Origin: UBA7488 sp964414185
GTDB taxonomy: Bacteria; Pseudomonadota; Alphaproteobacteria; CAAHEQ01; UBA3637
Direction: 5' to 3'
Length of the DNA: 54,285 nucleotides
NCBI GenBank assembly: GCA_964414185.1
Contig: CAYPVK010000010.1
Coordinates: 1-54,285 of the forward strand
This document shows, one piece after another, positions 43,279-52,468 of the stretch. Position numbers and translations under genes: made by a program. The first letter of the stretch is position 1; every line of letters begins with the position of its first letter. The notes below the pieces were generated by a model that was given only the letters and a program-made list of their open reading frames with translations, did not search any database and was not told the origin of the DNA.

Positions 43279-44618
43279 TGTCTGATATTCATGAATCGGC
43301 GCAAAGAATCCAAAACGGGCTATTGAAATTTTTAACATGCGGGTCGGTGGACGACGGCAAATCGACTTTGTTGGGTCGATTGTTATACGAAAGCAATTTA
43401 ATTTATGACGATCAAATCGAAGCACTTAAAAAGGACAGCTTAAAAAAAGGCAGAAAGGAATATGAAGGGGTTGATTTTGCGTTATTGTTGGACGGGTTAA
43501 GGGCTGAACGCGAACAAGGAATCACAATTGATGTCGCTTATCGTTATTTTGCCACACCCAGGCGTAAATTCATTATTGCCGATTGTCCGGGACATGTGCA
43601 ATACACACGCAATATGGTAACGGGGGCTTCACATTCGGATGCTGCAATTATTTTGGTTGATGCGCAAAAGGGAATAAAATCCCAAACCCGCCGCCATGCG
43701 TATATTATTTCGTTATTGGGCATTAAGCATGTCATTATCGCCGTCAACAAAATGGATTTGGTCGGATATGACGAAGCCGTATTTAATGCGATTAAAAGAG
43801 AATTTGCCGAATTTTCCGAATATTTGGGTTTTACCGATTTGAAAATTATTCCGATTTGTGCCGTTGCAAAAGAAGAAAATGACGGCGGAAATTTGGTAAA
43901 GAAATCTGATAAAATGCCGTTTTATGACGGTCCGACGTTAATTGAAATATTGGAAAATACGGATATCGGCAACCGTTTTAACTTAAATGATTTTCGTTTT
44001 AACGTTTTATATGTCAATCGGCCGAATTCCGATTTTCGCGGTTACAGCGGTGCAATCGTATCGGGTATTGTGAATGCGGGCGATGAAGTTGCTGTTTTAC
44101 CGTCAAAGTTGAAAACAAAAATCAAAAGCATTGTAACGGCCGACGGCGATTTATTGGCTGCCGCCGCGCCGCAGACGGTTTGTTTGACGCTTGAAGACGA
44201 ATTGGATGTCAGTGCGGGCGATATGATTGTCGATGCTGAAAAAATACCGCAATGCGCCAATCAATTTTATGCTTATTTGATTTGGATGGATACCGAACCT
44301 TTAAAGCCGGGGAAAAAATACCTGATGCGTATCGGAGCACGCGAAGTGAAAGCTTTCATCAAAGATATTATTTATGTATTGGATGTGGATACGATGACCG
44401 TTAATGCCGAACAAACGGTTGAATGTAACGGTATTGCCAAAGTGGTAATGGAAACGGTGCAAGATATTTATTTTGATTCTTTTACTTCAAATCCCGCATT
44501 GGGGCGTTTTATTTTAATCGATACGTTGACAAACGCAACGGCGGCGGGCGGCATGATTATTCAAAAGGCCCAAGAACCGTTTAAAAAAGAACGCGTTTTC
44601 CATCAATTTTGGAAATAG
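43278..44618 (+). CDS. cysN: Sulfate adenylyltransferase subunit 1 (GTPase)
   Basis: 446 residues. EF-Tu-like GTPase: P-loop GSVDDGKSTLLGRLLYES, switch I GITIDVAYRYF, DCPGH, NKMD, and the later beta-barrel domains (NRPNSDFRGYSGAIVSG, GAREVKAFIKDI). It ends normally without a fused CysC kinase domain, so the product here is APS rather than PAPS unless a kinase is encoded elsewhere. Translationally coupled to cysD. Converges on the second arylsulfotransferase-fold gene with no clear terminator between. Confidence 0.96.
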   Translation: MSDIHESAQRIQNGLLKFLTCGSVDDGKSTLLGRLLYESNLIYDDQIEALKKDSLKKGRKEYEGVDFALLLDGLRAEREQGITIDVAYRYFATPRRKFIIADCPGHVQYTRNMVTGASHSDAAIILVDAQKGIKSQTRRHAYIISLLGIKHVIIAVNKMDLVGYDEAVFNAIKREFAEFSEYLGFTDLKIIPICAVAKEENDGGNLVKKSDKMPFYDGPTLIEILENTDIGNRFNLNDFRFNVLYVNRPNSDFRGYSGAIVSGIVNAGDEVAVLPSKLKTKIKSIVTADGDLLAAAAPQTVCLTLEDELDVSAGDMIVDAEKIPQCANQFYAYLIWMDTEPLKPGKKYLMRIGAREVKAFIKDIIYVLDVDTMTVNAEQTVECNGIAKVVMETVQDIYFDSFTSNPALGRFILIDTLTNATAAGGMIIQKAQEPFKKERVFHQFWK

Positions 44619-44669
44619 GGCAAATGTTGTAAAAATATTTCCGACCGTTGTAATTAAACGGGATTTGAA

Positions 44670-46208
44670 TCAATCTTTATAAAATTCAAACGGGTCGATA
44701 CGGTAAAAATGCGCGTTTCCGCCGCGGTATACCAATCCTTCGAATTGTAAAGCCTGTGTATCAAAATCGTACCGAAGAATTTTTCCGTACGAAATGCCGT
44801 TTTGTTCGTTATCTTCAATTTGGCTGACAAAAACAATGACTTCTTTTTGAAGAGGGTCATATAAAACGCTTGAACCGACCTGGGAATAAGCACCCAAATC
44901 CTTGCGCCAAATTTGTTCAACCGTTTTTGCAGCGGGATTGACTTTGAAAATCGAAGCGACGGAATACGGTGTTGCGTATAATGTTTTATCGTAAAGGGAA
45001 CCCGAATTGTCAAAAATGCTGAAAATTTGATTGCCATAGGCGCGGGCATCATGTGTTTTCGTCGGCCATTTGAAGCTTGAGTCGGCGGTTTTGCCCATTT
45101 GAAAATCTGCATCATAAGGTTGCCCGTTTTTATCCACAGCCGTTAAAACTTTGTCAAAAATTGCGGGCCCTTTGCCATCGCGCCCCGATTTTTCATAACC
45201 GAGTTTGGGGCCGAAAACCCAAATTAAATCGCCCGTTTCATCGTCAATCTTTATCATGCCGTTATGGCGGCAGGACAAAACCAAACTTGTATCATCAGAA
45301 TCGTAACTGATACCGTTCAAATGGCACCAATTATTAAGTCCATAGCTTTGCGTTGCCGAACGGATAATGACCGAACGGTCGGGATTCATAACTTCCGCCA
45401 AATCCCAAGTTTTAACATGTGCGCCCGTTTTGTAATCCAACTCGATAATGATGTCGCGTTGGGTTGCTTGTTCTTTACTTTCAAATTGAGCGGTTTTTCC
45501 GATTAAGCTGCCCAAAATTAAATAGTTGCCGTTCGGTTTTTGGGCCATACCGTGTGTGAAAGACGTAAATCCTTGCGGATAAGGATATTCTTGCAACAAT
45601 TCACCCGCCATTGAATAACGTTTTAGACCGAAATTGCGTGATTCCGAAACTAATTCGCCGCTTAAATAATAGGTCATATCGCCGTTTTTAAAATCGAAGC
45701 GCAAATGGCCGAATTCGTCAAACACGATGCCTTCCGTAATAAAATAATAACGATTTTGTCCGGGTTGATTTTTAACAAGAGGGACAAATAAGGCGCGTTT
45801 GTTGGATTTCGGCGTTTTTATGGTTAAATGCGTTGTTTGTTGGTGTCCGCTTTTATCCGATGCCGTCAATATGACATTATTTTCATGGTTCGGATATAAC
45901 CCTAAAACTTCAATTTCATGGTCTTTAGAATATTCTTTGAATGTATGGGTTATATCGGGTGAACCGTCTTTCCCTTTGACGGTAACGGTTATTTGAACGT
46001 CTTTTTGTGTCGGAAATTTAACAAGCGCAGCCAATGTATTTAATCCGAACGGATTCAATTTCACATACGGATTGGAAAAAGAATATTCAAGACGGCCGTA
46101 TTCGTCGTTTATTGCCGAGCGTTCTTTCGAAACGTTTGCGCGGGCGGTTATCGGCATTGTGCTCGGAAATGTTAAAGCTAAAATAATTAACGCAATGTAA
46201 TATTTCAT
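44670..46208 (-). CDS. Arylsulfotransferase-fold protein 2 (ASST family) with N-terminal Ig-like domain
   Basis: 512 residues; its ATG (46208) overlaps the upstream stop as ATGA. A signal peptide (to about residue 24) is followed by an Ig-like Arylsulfotrans_N domain (~40-135: NPYVKLNPFGLNTLAAL, HEIEVLGLYPNHEN). The propeller carries all the landmarks lacking in part in the other copy: HGMAQKPNGNYLILGS, NNWCHLNGISYD, LSCRHNGMIKID (Arg and His retained), LIWVFGPK, and THDARA. It therefore looks catalytically competent for phenol-to-phenol sulfate transfer in the periplasm. No DsbA/DsbB-type partner is adjacent. Confidence 0.85.
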   Translation of the reverse strand: MKYYIALIILALTFPSTMPITARANVSKERSAINDEYGRLEYSFSNPYVKLNPFGLNTLAALVKFPTQKDVQITVTVKGKDGSPDITHTFKEYSKDHEIEVLGLYPNHENNVILTASDKSGHQQTTHLTIKTPKSNKRALFVPLVKNQPGQNRYYFITEGIVFDEFGHLRFDFKNGDMTYYLSGELVSESRNFGLKRYSMAGELLQEYPYPQGFTSFTHGMAQKPNGNYLILGSLIGKTAQFESKEQATQRDIIIELDYKTGAHVKTWDLAEVMNPDRSVIIRSATQSYGLNNWCHLNGISYDSDDTSLVLSCRHNGMIKIDDETGDLIWVFGPKLGYEKSGRDGKGPAIFDKVLTAVDKNGQPYDADFQMGKTADSSFKWPTKTHDARAYGNQIFSIFDNSGSLYDKTLYATPYSVASIFKVNPAAKTVEQIWRKDLGAYSQVGSSVLYDPLQKEVIVFVSQIEDNEQNGISYGKILRYDFDTQALQFEGLVYRGGNAHFYRIDPFEFYKD

Positions 46209-47455
46209 TTTTTTCCCTTATTACTTTTATTTTGATTTGTTTCTTGTACGGTGCGGACGCATAAAGCCTGCGCCGTGTTAACGGCATTCATGCGTGTGTT
46301 ATAAATGGCACCGTCGTTGATATCCATGTAAAAAGCTTGGCAATTTTGTGCACCATCATCCAACCATAAAAATCCACGAATGCCCATTTTAGATTGGAAT
46401 GCCGCGATATAATCGGTATTGACACAACCGATACCCATACCGTCACATTGCAAATCGCCGCGTGATGCAAAGCGCCAATCTTGCCCCAAAGAGGCACAAA
46501 AATTTTTCGCGGAAAAATGGTTCATCAATGCGCGCGATATGATAAATTGCCGCCCGCCGACACTTAACGGTTCATATGAAACGGTTTTGAAACAAGCGCC
46601 GTTTTGTGTATTCGGTTCGCATGGTTTGGCATTTTTATCAATGTTGCAATAAGTATTCGTCGGACAATCGGTATTTGTTTTGCAAAAGCTTTGTGCCGCT
46701 TCATCGCAATTTTTCCCCGACAGATTTAATTGATCGCGCCAACAAATGCAAGCATTTGTCCAAGCACCGCCTTCGCCATTGACGCAATCGTCGCAATCAA
46801 ACGGCGCATCGTCGATTATTGTGTAAACAGGATTGCTTTTATTAATTTGCGTTGTGATTAAATGTAACCCGATGCCGATAAAGCCCGATAAAATCAACAT
46901 GCACGTAACCGATATTTTGTTGTAATACAAACATAATATACTTAAAAGGCAAATCAACAACGCCGACCCGTTTAATCCGAAATTTTCGGGTATGATAACA
47001 GTTCGGCCCGTTACAAAATTTGCGATTTGTTCAAACGGAATAGGGGCGGTAAAAACACTCATACCCATGAAAATAAAAATTGCGCATAAAATCATTGCCA
47101 AAGCGACCAATCGCGCACCCTTTAAAAATCCTTGGATAAAGTTTGTTTTCCCCCATTTTTTCAACGTATAAATAGCGATTGTCGCTAAAATAAAAGTCGG
47201 TGTCACAAGGCCGATTGTCGCAAAAATGGCCCCCGATACGCCTTTTTCGACAAACCCGATATAAGTTGCCGCATTAATACTGACCGCGCCCGGCGTGATT
47301 TGAGATAATGACAACAAATTCCCGAATGCTTCCAATGAAAATACGGGGTCAACTTCGACAAAAGCATGATATAACAGCGGAATAATCATGTATCCGCCGC
47401 CGAAACATAAGACACCGAATTTGGCAAATAAAAGAAAGAGTGTCATATCAGTCAT
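46205..47455 (-). CDS. CHR-family (chromate/sulfate) half-transporter fused to a Cys-rich C-type-lectin-like domain
   Basis: 416 residues from ATG 47455 (GAGGCG site), overlapping the preceding stop. Residues 1-~205 are one CHR domain (PF02417): FLLFAKFGVLCFGGGYMIIP and LLSLSQITPGAVSINAATY are signature motifs. After the last membrane helix the chain continues with ~200 residues containing 13 Cys: a linker (DCDDCVNGEGGAWTNACICW, TDCPTNTYC) and a terminal C-type-lectin/FISUMP-like fold (AKNFCASLGQDWRFASRGDL, GFLWLDDG, NCQAFYMDINDG, ALCVR). CHR half-proteins normally end after the membrane part, so the fusion is unusual. The tail should face the periplasm. Confidence 0.82.
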   Translation of the reverse strand: MTDMTLFLLFAKFGVLCFGGGYMIIPLLYHAFVEVDPVFSLEAFGNLLSLSQITPGAVSINAATYIGFVEKGVSGAIFATIGLVTPTFILATIAIYTLKKWGKTNFIQGFLKGARLVALAMILCAIFIFMGMSVFTAPIPFEQIANFVTGRTVIIPENFGLNGSALLICLLSILCLYYNKISVTCMLILSGFIGIGLHLITTQINKSNPVYTIIDDAPFDCDDCVNGEGGAWTNACICWRDQLNLSGKNCDEAAQSFCKTNTDCPTNTYCNIDKNAKPCEPNTQNGACFKTVSYEPLSVGGRQFIISRALMNHFSAKNFCASLGQDWRFASRGDLQCDGMGIGCVNTDYIAAFQSKMGIRGFLWLDDGAQNCQAFYMDINDGAIYNTRMNAVNTAQALCVRTVQETNQNKSNKGKK

Positions 47456-48074
47456 TTTTCGCCTCATCCAAATCAGAATTTTTTTCAATCAACTTTTGCA
47501 TTTTCATATGACGCTTATGCACAATAACGACATAAACGTAACCCACCGGTACGGAAGCTAAAATGACCAAGCCGGGATTGATTTTGCATAATACCGGCAA
47601 AAAGAAACAAAACACCAAAATGCCGTCTACCCAATTGGTTAGAGTTTTGCGCGCAATGCGGATGGCCGTAACGATAAACATACCCGTTACGCAGGCTTTG
47701 ACACCCAAAAAGAATGCAATAAGATACGGGTTGTTTGTGTCTAAATTCGGGAAAAACCAAGCGATTATGATAATAATGATCATTGAAGGCAAAATGACGC
47801 CGAGCAGGGCGATTAAAGCCCCTAAAATGCCGGCGATTTTTGTGCCGACATAAACGGCGGCGTTGACGGCTATCAATCCGGGTACCGTTTGTGTTAAAAC
47901 AATCATATCCAAAATCTGATTATGATTCAATAACTTATGCTTTTTGACAAAAACTTCTTCAATGACGGGCAGCATAGCCAATCCGCCGCCTACGACGAAC
48001 AAAGCAATTTTGAAAAAACTGCCGAATAATAAAAGCAACCGCCCATGCAATGATAAGGTGTCTTTCATGCGCAA
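47448..48074 (-). CDS. CHR-family (chromate/sulfate) half-transporter, N-terminal partner
   Basis: 208 residues. Initiation is either TTG 48074 (AAAGGA 7-8 bases upstream) or ATG 48068. A single CHR domain: LFGSFFKIALFVVGGGLAMLP, MIVLTQTVPGLIAVNAAVYVG, then LGALIALLGVILPSMI, with about six membrane helices. Bacteria with half-size CHR proteins usually need both halves, as here, to make one transporter. CHR proteins move chromate, and some are proposed to handle sulfate. The placement opposite cysDN and in an operon with an arylsulfotransferase makes sulfate the attractive substrate, though unproven. Confidence 0.88.
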   Translation of the reverse strand: MRMKDTLSLHGRLLLLFGSFFKIALFVVGGGLAMLPVIEEVFVKKHKLLNHNQILDMIVLTQTVPGLIAVNAAVYVGTKIAGILGALIALLGVILPSMIIIIIIAWFFPNLDTNNPYLIAFFLGVKACVTGMFIVTAIRIARKTLTNWVDGILVFCFFLPVLCKINPGLVILASVPVGYVYVVIVHKRHMKMQKLIEKNSDLDEAKND

Positions 48075-48271
48075 AGTATTATCCTTTCGAATTTTTTGAC
48101 AGCACGGCGAAGTGTGTTTTGCAAATAAACGCCTTTGCTTTCACACAACGGCTGTTCCGAAACATTTCTCAGAAGATACCACATTTTTTTGTAAAATCAA
48201 GAAGATTTGTTTCGGATTCGTCAATGCCCGCGATAAAAGGACACTGATTGTTTTTTCGCCGATGTTATGAA

Positions 48272-49297
48272 CTACATTGAAATGAAAATTCCTTCCGTTC
48301 CATAGTTAACGTATGATATTTCCGGTCGGATTCCGGACGTTTCCGTTTGAATTGTCGGCGTTCGAAGTGTTGTCGTTTCTGCCATCGGAGTTATTTCCGC
48401 CGCCGAAGTTGTTGTTGTTTGAAGCGTTGTTGTTACCGTTATCGGAATTGTTTCCAAGGGCGTAACGGTAACGTCATCTATCGGCGTAACGGTAATTATC
48501 TCTTCGGGAGTCGTTATCGGATTCAAACATTCACCGTTTATATACTGTGTCCCGACAGGACAACACATGTCGGAATCCACGCTGATATAAGGATACCACC
48601 ATTCTTGTATGAGATTGGTTTTTCGGCGTTCTTCCGGACAAGAACATCCCGAATTTGCCCAATTTCCCCCGCTGTTTATTCCTGTTCCCAAATTGCCGGA
48701 ACAACATTTGGCAACTTTATTGTTGATATCTGGGAAATACGCCAATTGTCCTTTGGGACAACAAATTCCGCCGTTAGAAATTGTTCCGCCGCCGCCGAAT
48801 ACCGCGCTTCCCCAAGCTTGTGTTTGCAATTCATAACCGTCGGGGCATTTGCATTCGCAACTTTCTTTGTCCAACACACTGCCGTTTTGGGGACATTTCG
48901 TATTTGTGTCGCATTCGCATCGGCAATTTTTTTGGTTCCATGTATATTTTTCGTGGATGCATGCCTTTTGACCGGCGCAACTCCTATCGCATATATCGTC
49001 ATTCTTTTCAAATTTCCAGTTGGCTTTTTCCGCCCCCGTTTCTTCTTTCGAATTGTCCGTTTCTATGCGTGCTTGTTCTTCTTTCACGGCCGAATTGTTC
49101 AGGTCGCATTTACATGCGCAAACCATTATATCATAATTAAATTCGGCATATCCCGAACAACGGGTCCCCGTGCTTTCAGGCCCTTGTGTACAACATTTTT
49201 CATCGTCGCTTTGGTTACCATAGCAACAAATGGCTGTGTCCGCATTTGCCGCACAAGAAAAAATTAACCCGACTGTTAAAATTAAGATATGTTTCAT
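48272..49297 (-). CDS. Secreted Cys-rich protein with Thr-rich C-terminus
   Basis: 341 residues with a signal peptide ending SCAANA. The mature N-terminal ~230 residues contain over 30 Cys, many as CC or CxC pairs (AICCYGNQSDDEKCC, CACKCDLN, CRCECDTNTKCPQNG, ECKCPDGYEL), reminiscent of EGF-like modules. The final ~90 residues are a Thr/Pro/Glu-rich low-complexity stalk (VTPIDDVTVTPLETIPI). The architecture suggests an extracellular, disulfide-stabilised surface or secreted protein. No enzyme motif. It lies in the same orientation as the next two secreted protein genes, 18 bp after the 663-residue gene. Confidence 0.7.
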   Translation of the reverse strand: MKHILILTVGLIFSCAANADTAICCYGNQSDDEKCCTQGPESTGTRCSGYAEFNYDIMVCACKCDLNNSAVKEEQARIETDNSKEETGAEKANWKFEKNDDICDRSCAGQKACIHEKYTWNQKNCRCECDTNTKCPQNGSVLDKESCECKCPDGYELQTQAWGSAVFGGGGTISNGGICCPKGQLAYFPDINNKVAKCCSGNLGTGINSGGNWANSGCSCPEERRKTNLIQEWWYPYISVDSDMCCPVGTQYINGECLNPITTPEEIITVTPIDDVTVTPLETIPITVTTTLQTTTTSAAEITPMAETTTLRTPTIQTETSGIRPEISYVNYGTEGIFISM

Positions 49298-49315
49298 TTT
49301 ACGTCTCCTATATCA

Positions 49316-51307
49316 TTATTCGCGGGAATACGAAGAATTTTGCCTTACATTTTTTTTTGCACGACGTTTAGAAATACGTTCGGCCCGTTCTTCGGCCCTC
49401 CGTTTTTTTTCGGCAGCCCGTTCTTCGGCTCTCCGTTTTTTTTCGGCAGCCCGTTGCTTGTTGCGTTCGGCACCCGTCAACTTTTGTTTCGTTTTGGATG
49501 TCGTTACTTTTTTATCGGTTGTTGATTTTTCCGTTGTTTCGGTATTTTTTTCGGATGTTGTTTTACCGATATTTGTTTGGGAATCGTTTTTCGTGATAAC
49601 ATTACCCGTTTGTTTTTTTTCCGGCGGTTTTTTCATTGCCTTCATCGCGGCGGCAACGGTATCGCTTATTTGTATTTCCTCCGCCGGTTTTTTCATAACC
49701 TCAATCGCGGCGGCAAGACCGTATTTTTGATTTTGTTCATAGGCCGTCATAACTTTAATGTCCGAAATTCTTTCCATTTCCCGCATGTAATCCGCGCCTT
49801 CTTGAACCGTCTGTTGATATTTTTCTTTGTTTAAACCGGGATTGTCGGGATCTATGGAAACATAATCCGCCAAAGTCCCTTTTAACACAAAGGGAGTTTT
49901 ATAATTTCTGTTTTCAAAAATTTTGGAATCCATAACAATGTCATGTATTTCCTTTAATTGTTTATAAATATGCGTTAAACTTTTTTGATAAACCGACGTG
50001 TTCTCATCTTCAAATTCGGGCAAATTTTTTAGAGCGATGTCCGGCCGTGAAGAATAATATTCATCTCGCTCGTCTACGACATAATACAGAATCCCGTCCA
50101 ATGTCCAATGCGATTGTTTATCGGGAAAATTATCATACTCTTTTATTTCTTTGATAATTTCACCCGTATCTTTCAACAATTTTTCAAATGCATCTTTGAT
50201 TTCCAATGCTTCATAAAAATTTACACTTGTAATGCGGTAATATGCATCCTGTTCGGTGAACCACCATCCCGGAATGTAAGGATAGGAAACAAGGTCATTG
50301 CCGCCACGTGTTCGTACATGGATTATCGAAGAACATGCTATTCTGTTAAGTTTAAGCGGAGCTTCAAATTCCGCCATTTCAGTGATGGTTAAAAAACGGT
50401 TGATTTTTTTATTAACATAATATTCCGTCAGCGTTTCTTTCGCTTTAAAATAAGGGTTCACATCGGTATAAATCCCCTTCCCGGTTCGGGCGGTGTATGA
50501 TTTATGTGTCGGCCGTATCATCCCAAGGTATTTGCCCGCCATCATGTCTTTTACATTTAAATCGGCGAACGGTTCGTTCATTAAAAAATCGACGCCTTTT
50601 TTTACGGCTTTATTTAAAGTGGATACATGTTCATATTCCGACGGCGTCATTTTTCCCTTAATATCATCGGGCAATTTAAACCACTTTGCACTGATTTTCG
50701 GATAATCGATGTTTTTCGAATATTGCGGCATAACGTATTCACTTTTTAATTTTGACCATTGAACAAAGGCCATATTAAATCGTGTATCGTTCCCTAAATC
50801 AAAACAAAATACCAAATCGCTGCCTTTTAACGGTACGTTAATGGCGCAAGCACCACTATTTGTTTCTTTTTCAATGTTATACACTTGCCAAAAAGCTTTG
50901 GAAAAATCCAAAGATTCCTTTATATATTCGGGTAAATGATCCCACAATTTAACATTTTTGTCACCGTCTTTGAATGTTATCGTTTTTTCGGCAAAATGTA
51001 ACCATTGGTTTGATTCTATTCTTGCCTTATTCATTATTATATCTTTCATGCCCTTTTGTTCCGTAGCGGACAATGGTTCGCCATATCGTGCATAGCGGAA
51101 CTCACCATCGTATCCGGGTATAGGCTCGGGGTCTCTTTCGGAAAACAACGGATCTTTTCCGGGAAGGGCGGTATCCTTTTCGGACACCGAAGCGTTTTGT
51201 TCGGAATAAACCGAATCTTTTTCGGCACACATTTGCCCTTTCGCGGGTATCCCCAATAATAAGGTTCCCAATGCAAACATAAATATTAAATTCTTTTTAA
51301 TTTTCAT
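49316..51307 (-). CDS. Secreted repeat-tailed protein of unknown function
   Basis: 663 residues; signal peptide ending GIPAKG. Just after cleavage come four short degenerate repeats of the type EKDxxxSE (residues ~29-60). A long soluble region (~80-545) has no recognisable domain. Near residues 550-595 two MKKP-containing repeats (EVMKKPAEE, KAMKKPPEK) precede a Thr/Lys/Ser linker. The end is an Arg/Lys/Glu-rich helix built from two exact-frame copies of an 11-residue unit. The very basic tail could contact polyanions such as LPS or nucleic acid. Ten bases separate it from the upstream secreted gene, suggesting one operon. Confidence 0.65.
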   Translation of the reverse strand: MKIKKNLIFMFALGTLLLGIPAKGQMCAEKDSVYSEQNASVSEKDTALPGKDPLFSERDPEPIPGYDGEFRYARYGEPLSATEQKGMKDIIMNKARIESNQWLHFAEKTITFKDGDKNVKLWDHLPEYIKESLDFSKAFWQVYNIEKETNSGACAINVPLKGSDLVFCFDLGNDTRFNMAFVQWSKLKSEYVMPQYSKNIDYPKISAKWFKLPDDIKGKMTPSEYEHVSTLNKAVKKGVDFLMNEPFADLNVKDMMAGKYLGMIRPTHKSYTARTGKGIYTDVNPYFKAKETLTEYYVNKKINRFLTITEMAEFEAPLKLNRIACSSIIHVRTRGGNDLVSYPYIPGWWFTEQDAYYRITSVNFYEALEIKDAFEKLLKDTGEIIKEIKEYDNFPDKQSHWTLDGILYYVVDERDEYYSSRPDIALKNLPEFEDENTSVYQKSLTHIYKQLKEIHDIVMDSKIFENRNYKTPFVLKGTLADYVSIDPDNPGLNKEKYQQTVQEGADYMREMERISDIKVMTAYEQNQKYGLAAAIEVMKKPAEEIQISDTVAAAMKAMKKPPEKKQTGNVITKNDSQTNIGKTTSEKNTETTEKSTTDKKVTTSKTKQKLTGAERNKQRAAEKKRRAEERAAEKKRRAEERAERISKRRAKKNVRQNSSYSRE
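49386..49451. repeat. 33-bp tandem repeat, two copies
   Basis: 49386-49418 and 49419-49451 differ by one base and encode two copies of RAAEKKRRAEE on the minus strand within the 663-residue protein. In-frame length (11 codons) allows copy-number change without frameshift. Confidence 0.9.
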
Positions 51308-51316
51308 CTTATACCT

Positions 51317-51967
51317 CTATTCTTTCCCCGCCCAATTGTAATGAAGCGTTCCGCCCTTAAGGCAACAATCCGGTTTCCCTTGCCGGTTGATGAAACGGCG
51401 ATCTTCCCCGTTAATTCTGCAACAACAAATGTCTTTGCCCTTGTCGACATCATAGTACAATTCCCCGCCTTCATCGGGGCATTCCTCTGCGCAAGGGACA
51501 TCCGGGTCAGGAATAATCGGATCGGGATCGGGATCGGGATCGTCGGGATCCGGATCATCGGGATCGGGTTTCGGAATAACCGGATCCGGATTGTCGGGAT
51601 CGGGATCATCGGGATTGGAATTATCGGGATTGTTGGGATTTATAATGCTGTTATCGGCTTCTCCTTGGCATTCACCGTTTTCGCAAGTTTGGCCCTTTTT
51701 GCAACAACGCAAAGATCCATTGTCGGATATGCAATCAAAACTCGGCGGATTACAATAAGGATAAGCACAATCGTTGACATTATCGGACAAACAATCATAC
51801 GGTCCAAACCACAAAACCAAAGTCCCGCCGTTTGTTTCATTCGCTATGGCGGCCGTATAACCGAACAATATACATGCCGTCAAAAAAATACCGATGCCGC
51901 ATGCTCTCGTTCTTTTCACAGCCATACGATTTGCCGATGTTTTCATGCCTTTCCCCTTTGACATCAT
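51317..51967 (-). CDS. Secreted Cys-rich protein with Asp-Pro repeat linker
   Basis: Likely 216 residues from ATG 51967 (AGGGAAG site); an alternative ATG at 51946 also has a good AAAGGGG site and gives a more typical signal peptide (RACGIGIFLTACILFGYTAAIA). Mature protein: a first Cys cluster (CLSDNVNDC, CCKKGQTCENGEC), an acidic linker of DPDP/DDPD/NPDP repeats (~115-155), and a second Cys cluster (CAEECPDEGG, ICCCRINGE, DCCLKGG). The repeated GGATCG units in DNA make the linker prone to length change. Similar Cys clusters occur in the other secreted proteins downstream, so the three may form one surface system. Confidence 0.7.
   Translation of the reverse strand: MMSKGKGMKTSANRMAVKRTRACGIGIFLTACILFGYTAAIANETNGGTLVLWFGPYDCLSDNVNDCAYPYCNPPSFDCISDNGSLRCCKKGQTCENGECQGEADNSIINPNNPDNSNPDDPDPDNPDPVIPKPDPDDPDPDDPDPDPDPIIPDPDVPCAEECPDEGGELYYDVDKGKDICCCRINGEDRRFINRQGKPDCCLKGGTLHYNWAGKE
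51513..51640. repeat. Degenerate GGATCG-type microrepeat encoding an Asp-Pro linker
   Basis: The plus strand shows many GGATCGGGATCG/GGATCATCG units; on the coding strand these give DPDPDDPD-type repeats. Low-complexity, in-frame, inside the Cys-rich protein gene. Confidence 0.85.
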
Positions 51968-52080
51968 AACTTCCCTACATAAAATACCTACCATATTGAA
52001 TTTATACACCAAATTAAGACTTTGTGCAACCTCAAAAATGAATTTAACGTTGTTGTTAAAAAATTGAATTTTTAAACATA

Positions 52081-52107
52081 AAAAAAAACCGCCTGTAAAG
52101 GCGGTTT
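52081..52107 (-). terminator. Terminator of tRNA-Arg(TCT)
   Basis: AAACCGCC/GGCGGTTT stem with a 6-base loop; the minus strand then runs into at least eight T. Four bases past the tRNA end. Confidence 0.9.
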
Positions 52108-52110
52108 AAA

Positions 52111-52187
52111 TGGCGATCCCGGCACGATTCGAACGTGCGACCCACAGCTTAGAAGGCTGTTGCTCTATCCGGCTGAGCTACGGGACC
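52111..52187 (-). tRNA. tRNA-Arg(TCT)
   Basis: Reverse complement: acceptor GGTCCCG/CGGGATC (one G-U), D arm AGCTCAGCCGGATAGAGC, and T arm GCACGTTCGAATCGTGC. The anticodon loop CTTCTAA lies on an ACAGC/GCTGT stem, anticodon TCT. Discriminator G and an encoded CCA. Confidence 0.96.
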
Positions 52188-52468
52188 ATCAATAACTTAA
52201 AAAGTATAACCCGATGACGACCGAAATGTCAAGATATTTTTTCATTGTTTGCCGAAATGGCGTTTCCGGGGGAAATTACCTTGTCCGCGAATTGTTTGCC
52301 AACAAATTTTTAAAGCTGCCGTGATTGATGCCGTGGCGTGTAATTTTTCAACATGCATATCGGCCGATTCTTTTTGATTTTTTTTCAAAATTCTGTGGGC
52401 GTGGATTTTCTTTGCCGATAACGCCGTCCAAAGTTTTGACCTTTTGGCGAAAAGCAATGGCAGGCATG

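Noticed and set aside
51513..51640. GGATCG repeats considered as a CRISPR-like or regulatory array.
   Set aside because: Units are 6-12 bases, uneven, and lie in frame inside a protein gene encoding an Asp-Pro linker.
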